DNA from: JACDAS01 sp046262415
Lineage (GTDB): Bacteria > Actinomycetota > Thermoleophilia > Gaiellales > Gaiellaceae
Direction: 5' to 3'
Length of the DNA stretch: 34,347 nucleotides
NCBI GenBank assembly: GCA_046262415.1
Contig: JBHEMU010000195.1
Coordinates: 1-34,347, forward strand
Notes under the pieces: model-generated
Databases searched by the model: none
Told to the model about the DNA's origin: nothing
What the model saw: only the letters and a program-made list of their open reading frames with translations
Shown here: positions 29,844-34,347 of the stretch, piece by piece
Layout of the letters: the number at the start of each line of letters is the position of its first letter
How positions within the stretch are numbered: position 1 is the first letter of the stretch
Made by a program: the position numbers and the translations under genes

Positions 29844-31040
29844 GTGAAGGTCGACGTGGCCGTGGTCGGTGGAGGGCCCGCGGGCCTGCTCGCCGCCCGC
29901 ACGATCGCCGCCGGCGGCCACGAGACGGTCGTGGTCGAGCGCCAGCGGGCGATCGCGGAGGCCGTGCGGACGAGCGGCGCGACGGCCGGCACGACGATGA
30001 CGGCGTTCGGAGTGCCGCGCGAGCTCTACCACCCGGTGCCGCGGCTGCGCATCGCTTCCCCGGGCTCGACCGTCACGCTGGACTGCGGCGACGAGGGGCT
30101 GTGCGTGATCGACGTCCGCGGGGTCTACCGCTGGCTGGCCCGGTCGGCCGAGGACGAGGGGGCACGCATCCTCACGGGCGCGGTCGCGGACGAGCCGGTG
30201 CTCGAGCGCGGGTTCGTCGCGGGGCTCGACGTCAGGCACGGCGGAGAGCGGATCCGGGTCGCGGCCCGCATCGTCGTCGACGCGGGGGGCCACCGGGCCC
30301 AGATCTCGAAGCGCGCCGGCCTCCACGCCGGTTTCACGCGCTTCGGCGTCGGGGCGGAGTACGAGCTCGTCGCTCCCCGGATCGACCAGGGCGAGGCCGT
30401 CCTGATCCTCTCCAACCGCTACGCGCCTTCCGGCTACGCCTGGGCGTTCCCGTGGGGACGCGCGCGCGTCCGCCTGGGCGTCGGCGTGCACCACGCGGAC
30501 GTGCGCAGCAATCCGAGGCGGCATCTGCAGCTGCTGGCGGCCGAGGGAGACCGGTTCGCGCTCGACCTCGCGGGCGCGCGACGGGACGAGGTGCACTTCG
30601 GGCTCGTGCCGGCCGGTGGGGTCGCACCGACCTTCGTGGGCGACGGGATCCTGGCCGTGGGCGACGCGGCCGGGCAGGCGACGCTGGTGGTGGGCGAGGG
30701 GATCCGCCTCAGCCTGGTCGCCGGCCGGCTCGCCGGCGAGGCGGTCGTCTCGGCGCTCACGCGGAGCCGGACCGACCGGGGCGCACTCGAGACCTACGAG
30801 CGGGAGTTCCGCCGGCGGTACGAGCGCGACCTCAGGATCGGCCACGTCCTGAACCGGAGGCTCTCGACGATGCCGGACGCAGAGTGGGACGAGCGGCTGC
30901 CGATGCTGGAGGCGATGCCGCCGGGACTCGCGCTACAGCTCCTCCAGTCGCACTTCCGCGTGCGCGAGCTCGCCCCCTGGCTGGTGAGAAATCCGCGGCA
31001 GTGGCGGCGGGCCGCACCGCTCTTACGAGCGTTGCGCTGA
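29844..31040 (+). CDS. FAD-dependent oxidoreductase, geranylgeranyl reductase family
   Basis: A 398-aa flavoprotein. The dinucleotide fold starts at once: VDVAVVGGGPAGLLAAR (residues 3-19), with VVVERQ at the end of the second strand; the second FAD motif is FVGDGILAVGDAAGQATLVVGEGI (about 265-290), typical of geranylgeranyl reductases and p-hydroxybenzoate-hydroxylase-like enzymes. The family hydrogenates isoprenoid chains of lipids, quinones or pigments; the substrate here is unknown. The GTG lies 7 nt after TAGCCT in repeat copy 2, suggesting a leaderless message. It converges with the Tat protein gene, 3 nt apart. Confidence 0.88.
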   Translation: MKVDVAVVGGGPAGLLAARTIAAGGHETVVVERQRAIAEAVRTSGATAGTTMTAFGVPRELYHPVPRLRIASPGSTVTLDCGDEGLCVIDVRGVYRWLARSAEDEGARILTGAVADEPVLERGFVAGLDVRHGGERIRVAARIVVDAGGHRAQISKRAGLHAGFTRFGVGAEYELVAPRIDQGEAVLILSNRYAPSGYAWAFPWGRARVRLGVGVHHADVRSNPRRHLQLLAAEGDRFALDLAGARRDEVHFGLVPAGGVAPTFVGDGILAVGDAAGQATLVVGEGIRLSLVAGRLAGEAVVSALTRSRTDRGALETYEREFRRRYERDLRIGHVLNRRLSTMPDAEWDERLPMLEAMPPGLALQLLQSHFRVRELAPWLVRNPRQWRRAAPLLRALR

Positions 31041-31043
31041 GGG

Positions 31044-31508
31044 TCAGGTCATCCTCGTGCCGGTGAAGCTCGTCCGGAGCGCCGGAGCCCGGGGCTTGCC
31101 CCCCGGCTCGAAGCTCCGCAGCGTCACGCGTCCGGTGAGCCGCGAGCCCTTGAAGGTTCCGGACGCGGTTACCCGGACCGTGTGGCTGAGCTTCGCCTCG
31201 GCGTCGAAGTGGAAGTTCCTGTAGCCGAACGCGAAGCCGTCGGCCCCCTTGCTCGACCAGACGCCCAGGCCGGTGCCCGGGTGATCGGATCCGGTCGTGA
31301 TGAAGACACCCCCTGCCGCGAAGGCCGCGATCGCCTGAAAGGGCTCTCCAGGAGGCCGGATCCGGGGCGTGATGAGCCCCGAGCCCCGCACGGACTCCTG
31401 CTGCGTCCCGGCAGCCGCCTCCGGCGCCAGGCCTGCGAGTGCGACGGCTCCGAGGGCTCCGGCACCGAAGCCTTCCAGTGCCCGGCGGCGGGTCATCGAG
31501 TCGGTCAT
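31044..31508 (-). CDS. Tat-exported protein of unknown function
   Basis: A 154-aa protein with a twin-arginine signal (MTRRRALEGFGAGALGAVALAGL, ending EAAAG near residue 37), so it is exported folded. The mature part is beta-rich: GVFITTGSDHPGTGLGVWSSKGADGFAFGYRNFHFDAEAKLSHTVRVTASGTF and GSRLTGRVTLRSF, likely a small beta-barrel or sandwich. No family recognised. AAGGAGGG ribosome site before the ATG at 31508. Confidence 0.75.
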   Translation of the reverse strand: MTDSMTRRRALEGFGAGALGAVALAGLAPEAAAGTQQESVRGSGLITPRIRPPGEPFQAIAAFAAGGVFITTGSDHPGTGLGVWSSKGADGFAFGYRNFHFDAEAKLSHTVRVTASGTFKGSRLTGRVTLRSFEPGGKPRAPALRTSFTGTRMT

Positions 31509-31551
31509 CGTCCCTCCTTGTTCGCGGGCGGCGGTCTTGCGGGCGGGCAGT

Positions 31552-32274
31552 CTACGCGCCGCAGGCCGCGCCCCGAGCCTCGCGCCGCCTCCAAAGCAGC
31601 CGCGCGCCGAGCCAGGGAGCGGCAGCGAACGCCGCCACCTCGAACAGGACGTAACCGCTCGCCGCGCCGCTCGGCGGGTTTCCGTTCGGGACGCCGAGGC
31701 CGGGCACGACCGGAGCCCAGGTCCAGGCTCCCAGCGCAGTCCCGTAGAGCTCGAGCGCCGCGACCACGACGAACACGCCCGCGAGCACGGTCGGCGCACC
31801 GCTCCTCAGGAGCACGCAGGTGAAGAAGAGGACGCCGAACGCGCCCAGCGCATCCGTGCGGCCGAGCACGCCGCTCAGCCCGACGGCCGCCCAGCCGCAG
31901 GCGAAGGCGATCACGCCGGCGACGAACGGAGCCGGCCTGCGCCGAACGAGCTCCGTGCGGCTGATCGCGAGGCCGGTCAGGTAGACGAGGCCGTGCGCCG
32001 GCGGCACGAACAGGGGCAGGTTGCCGAGGCGGTAGGTGTACACGCCCCACAGCACCGATCCCACCACCTCGAAGCAGGTCGCCGTCGCGACCACGACGAC
32101 CACTCGCAGGCGCTCGTCGGCCGTGCAGGCGCGCGAGGCGAGAAACAGCGCGCCGAACGTGGCGGCGCCGAGCGCGAGCTGCCAGCGCAGATCGACGAAC
32201 CGGTCGACGGCCAGCAGGGCGGCGAGGTAGAGAGCCGCGGCGGTGGAGAAGGTCCACGCGGGCAGGCGAGGCAC
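31552..32274 (-). CDS. Integral membrane protein of unknown function
   Basis: A 240-aa protein with about seven membrane segments. Conserved-looking polar spots are CFEVVGSVLWGVYTYRLGNLP (about residues 67-87) and ALELYGTALGAWTWAP (about 168-183), faintly similar to CruF-like carotenoid hydratase-type membrane proteins; this is a weak impression. GTG start; a TACGCT box (32288-32283) lies 8 nt upstream, again suggesting a leaderless message. It is 43 nt before the Tat protein gene on the same strand. Confidence 0.7.
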   Translation of the reverse strand: MPRLPAWTFSTAAALYLAALLAVDRFVDLRWQLALGAATFGALFLASRACTADERLRVVVVVATATCFEVVGSVLWGVYTYRLGNLPLFVPPAHGLVYLTGLAISRTELVRRRPAPFVAGVIAFACGWAAVGLSGVLGRTDALGAFGVLFFTCVLLRSGAPTVLAGVFVVVAALELYGTALGAWTWAPVVPGLGVPNGNPPSGAASGYVLFEVAAFAAAPWLGARLLWRRREARGAACGA

Positions 32275-32299
32275 GCCCCGTAGCGTAGTTTCCGGCTCA

Positions 32300-32330
32300 G
32301 GCGCTCAGGCGCAGGCGCTCAGGCGCAGGC
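32300..32330. repeat. Short GCTCAGGCGC tandem repeats
   Basis: CTCAGGCG occurs three times in about 35 bases, with a 14-15 bp unit (CGCTCAGGCGCAGG) repeated twice. The repeats overlap the stop codon of the glycosyltransferase gene and the promoter region of the membrane protein gene, so slippage here would change both. Confidence 0.6.
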
Positions 32331-34347
32331 GCCCGGAGACTCGACGAAGCGAGGCTCGCTCGCCCGGACGCTGACGCGGCGGCCGTCGACGGTGCCCGTG
32401 ACGTCGGCCCAGAACTCACCCTGCCAGGCGCCCGCCGAGCAGATCGGCAGGTCGACCGTCCGGGGCACCTCGGGCAGGAGCCGCACTGCCACGGGCGCTG
32501 CCCCGGGCCTCAGGCGGAAGCTGAGGGTTACGGTTCCGGCCGCACGCAGGGCGGTCAGGGTCAGCCTGAGCCGGCCGGCCACACGGGTCCCCGGCGACCA
32601 GACGGCGACGGCGCCGCGGTCGGCCAACCAGCCGTCGTGGTGACGTCCGCGGAGGTAGACCGACAGGCGGGCGTCTCCGCGCGGCTGCCAGAGCGACGAC
32701 GCCTGGGAGCGATCGAGGACGCGAGCGCCAGCGAGGATCACCGAGGACGCGAACCCGTCGACGAGCAGGGGTCCCGCCAGCGGCCGGCCGCGCTCGGAGA
32801 GAGAGCCGTCCCGGCCGATGCTGATCCATTCGTGGCCGAAGGCGTCGAGCGGCTCCGCGCCCGGGAGCAGCAGGACGGAGCGGACGCTGCGGTTCCAAAA
32901 GAGCTGCCCCATCGCCTCGGTGCGGTTGCCGCCCTGGGCGCGGACGAGAGCCACGTCCCCGGCGGCCGCCCGGTCGACCCACGAGCGCTCGGCGGGCACG
33001 AACGAGCGGGCCACGGCATCCGTGTTCCGCAGGTCGAAGGACACCGCGGCGACGTATGCCGAGAGGCAGGCGCAGGCGGCGAGTCCGACGGCCACCGGTG
33101 TGGCGACTCCGGGCCGGCGCGAAAGCCCGACGGCGGTGAGCGAGAGGAGGACGGCGAGGCCCGCGAGGATCCCCGAGCCGGCTCCGGGATTCCCCACGCG
33201 CTGCTCGAGCTCGAACACTCCGAACAGGAAAGGCGAGTGTGTCTTGCCGGTGTTGGCGGCGTAGCCGGCGAGCGGGACCGCGGCCGAGGCGGTCACCAGC
33301 ACGGCGGCGGCGAGCGTGTGCCAGAGCCGCAGCGGCCAGCCGCGCGAGGCATAGAGACCGAATGCGAGCGTCGCCAGCGGCACGAGGTAGAAGAGGTAGC
33401 GCTCCTGGACGAGCTGGACGTCGCCGTACAGGCTCGCCTGGAGCAGGAGCGCGAGGCCGAGGGTCGCGGCCAGCAGGGCGAAGGCAAGCTCCGCGCGGCA
33501 GCGCGGGCGCGCGAGTGCCAGGGCGAGTCCGACCGCCGCTCCGGGGACGAGCAGCCAGCCGGAGGAGTAGGCGAGCACGAGCAGGTTCGCACCCGCGCTC
33601 GAGAGCACTTCGCCCGCATCGAGGTGCGGGTGGAGGACGGCGGTGCCGTAGACGCCCAGAGCGCCCCGCCCCACGCCGACCCCGAGGACGGCCGCGAGCG
33701 CGAAGACGCCGAGCGGGAGACGCTGCTCGCGGAGGACGGTGCGGAGGCGCCGCTCCCGCAGCCCGAGCAGCAGTGCGGCGGCGACGAAGCAGAGCGGGAT
33801 GACGCCGAACTGGAGCCGGGCGAGCGTCGCCAGGACCGCCAGAGCGATGAAGGCGGCGTGCGCCCGCCGGCTCGGCTCGGCGAGAGCGACCACCCCGGCG
33901 GCGACGGAACCCAGGACGAGGGGGTACGCGAAGGGCTCGGCGACGAGCCAGGACGAGTAGAGGAGGTCGGGCAGGGCCACGGCGAGCACCCCGAGGCCGA
34001 CGGCGAGACGCGAGCCGATTCCGATCCGGCGCGCGAGCAGGTAGACGGGCACCGCGGCCAGCGACATCGCGAGCGCGCCCAGCCCCTGGACGAGCCGGAA
34101 CGAGAGGGCCGGGTCCTGGACGAGCCAGGCGGGCGCCGTCAGCAGGGGCTGCAGCAGGGCGGGAAAGTGCAGTCCCGCATCGCGGACGGCCGGGGCGCCG
34201 CCTTCTGCCAGCGATCGTCCGATCGCCGTGTAGATGTACTCGTCGGGAAAGTAGACCGGCGTCGCGCGCGCCCACGCGAGCACGAGTCGGACGGCGAAGC
34301 TGAGGCCGACCACTGCGGCCACGAGCGCCCTCGCGTCGAGGCGGGGG
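32319..34347 (-). CDS. GT-C-type membrane glycosyltransferase (partial at window edge)
   Basis: At least 667 aa with about ten or more membrane segments in the first 430 residues and a C-terminal soluble domain (about 450-667). Near the N-terminus the first loop has VYFPDEYIYTAIGRSLAEGG, with the acidic DE pair expected of GT-C enzymes that use polyprenyl-phosphate sugars (mannosyltransferase/ArnT type). A GTG at 34322 could start it, but the frame stays open to the window end (RLDARALVAAVV), so the true start probably lies outside. The C-terminal domain (GRLRLTLTALRAAGTVTLSFRLRPG) looks like a beta-sandwich. Sugar and acceptor are unknown. Confidence 0.85.
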   Translation of the reverse strand, partial: PRLDARALVAAVVGLSFAVRLVLAWARATPVYFPDEYIYTAIGRSLAEGGAPAVRDAGLHFPALLQPLLTAPAWLVQDPALSFRLVQGLGALAMSLAAVPVYLLARRIGIGSRLAVGLGVLAVALPDLLYSSWLVAEPFAYPLVLGSVAAGVVALAEPSRRAHAAFIALAVLATLARLQFGVIPLCFVAAALLLGLRERRLRTVLREQRLPLGVFALAAVLGVGVGRGALGVYGTAVLHPHLDAGEVLSSAGANLLVLAYSSGWLLVPGAAVGLALALARPRCRAELAFALLAATLGLALLLQASLYGDVQLVQERYLFYLVPLATLAFGLYASRGWPLRLWHTLAAAVLVTASAAVPLAGYAANTGKTHSPFLFGVFELEQRVGNPGAGSGILAGLAVLLSLTAVGLSRRPGVATPVAVGLAACACLSAYVAAVSFDLRNTDAVARSFVPAERSWVDRAAAGDVALVRAQGGNRTEAMGQLFWNRSVRSVLLLPGAEPLDAFGHEWISIGRDGSLSERGRPLAGPLLVDGFASSVILAGARVLDRSQASSLWQPRGDARLSVYLRGRHHDGWLADRGAVAVWSPGTRVAGRLRLTLTALRAAGTVTLSFRLRPGAAPVAVRLLPEVPRTVDLPICSAGAWQGEFWADVTGTVDGRRVSVRASEPRFVESPGACA

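Larger units (their letters stand above)
29688..29854. repeat. Tandem duplication of 83/84 bp between pilT2 and the flavoprotein gene
   Basis: Copy 1 is 29688-29770, copy 2 is 29771-29854; they differ by two substitutions and one inserted A. Each copy contains a complete minus-strand sigma-28-like promoter and, on the plus strand, a TAGCCT box followed 7 nt later by GTGAAGGTCGA, the start of the flavoprotein. Copy 1 thus creates a 13-codon decoy frame (29760-29801) ending at TAG. Confidence 0.92.

Noticed and set aside
29715..30845. Long minus-strand frame antisense to the flavoprotein
   Set aside because: Arg/Asp/Ala-rich shadow; the opposite strand has clear FAD-binding motifs.

Overview
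The window looks like a chromosomal stretch of a very GC-rich actinobacterium. The gene order rpmG-secE-nusG-rplK-rplA-rplJ-rplL, heavy use of GTG starts, start/stop overlaps of the ATGA/GTGA type, apparently leaderless transcripts and a Gram-positive setting with a complete type IV pilus (T4P) machine together suggest the deep-branching class Thermoleophilia (Gaiellales/Solirubrobacterales). That placement is inference from gene style, not from a database search.

Layout. (1) 416-3922, minus strand: a transcription/translation operon read from right to left, tRNA-Met, rpmG (L33), secE, nusG, rplK, rplA, a structured leader, rplJ, rplL and a strong hairpin. rpoB, the usual next gene, is not found in the remaining 415 bases. 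(2) 4100-9090, plus strand: a tiny zinc-ribbon protein, then an ABC-2 export operon with one ATPase and four permeases in the order A1-B1-A2-B2, all joined by GTGA overlaps. A 168-bp near-palindrome separates it from a 180-aa soluble protein. (3) 9162-19617: T4P core, with pilC and a divergent minor prepilin, an operon pilT-pilM-pilN-pilO-pilP-like (minus), a divergent pair (membrane-anchored thioredoxin-fold protein plus a small protein), and pilB. (4) 19816-23181: a secreted subtilisin-like protease with a C-terminal SSWNS pentapeptide array (reading frame broken twice), a membrane protein, and a divergent secreted M43-like metalloprotease. (5) 23257-29676, minus: second T4P block with prepilin peptidase pilD, a PilX-like protein, a PilW-like prepilin, a PASTA-domain protein, a cell-wall hydrolase-like protein and a second PilT. 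(6) 29844-34347: a geranylgeranyl-reductase-type flavoprotein, a Tat-exported protein, a membrane protein and a GT-C-type membrane glycosyltransferase cut by the window edge.

The main discovery is regulatory. Nearly every T4P transcription unit in both blocks begins with the same promoter-like element, TNAA-N15/16-GCCGATA, placed 7-14 nt before the start codon. It matches the promoter consensus of the sigma-28/FliA/WhiG family (TAAA-N15-GCCGATAA), with an exact match upstream of the thioredoxin-fold gene. All six exact GCCGATA heptamers found by eye lie directly in front of T4P-locus genes. This points to a pilus regulon run by an alternative sigma factor, with mostly leaderless transcripts. 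It includes non-canonical members (thioredoxin-like protein, PASTA protein, degenerate M23/M15 hydrolase) that may couple pilus assembly to the Gram-positive cell wall. Housekeeping genes in the window instead show TAnnnT-type -10 boxes 6-8 nt before GTG/ATG.
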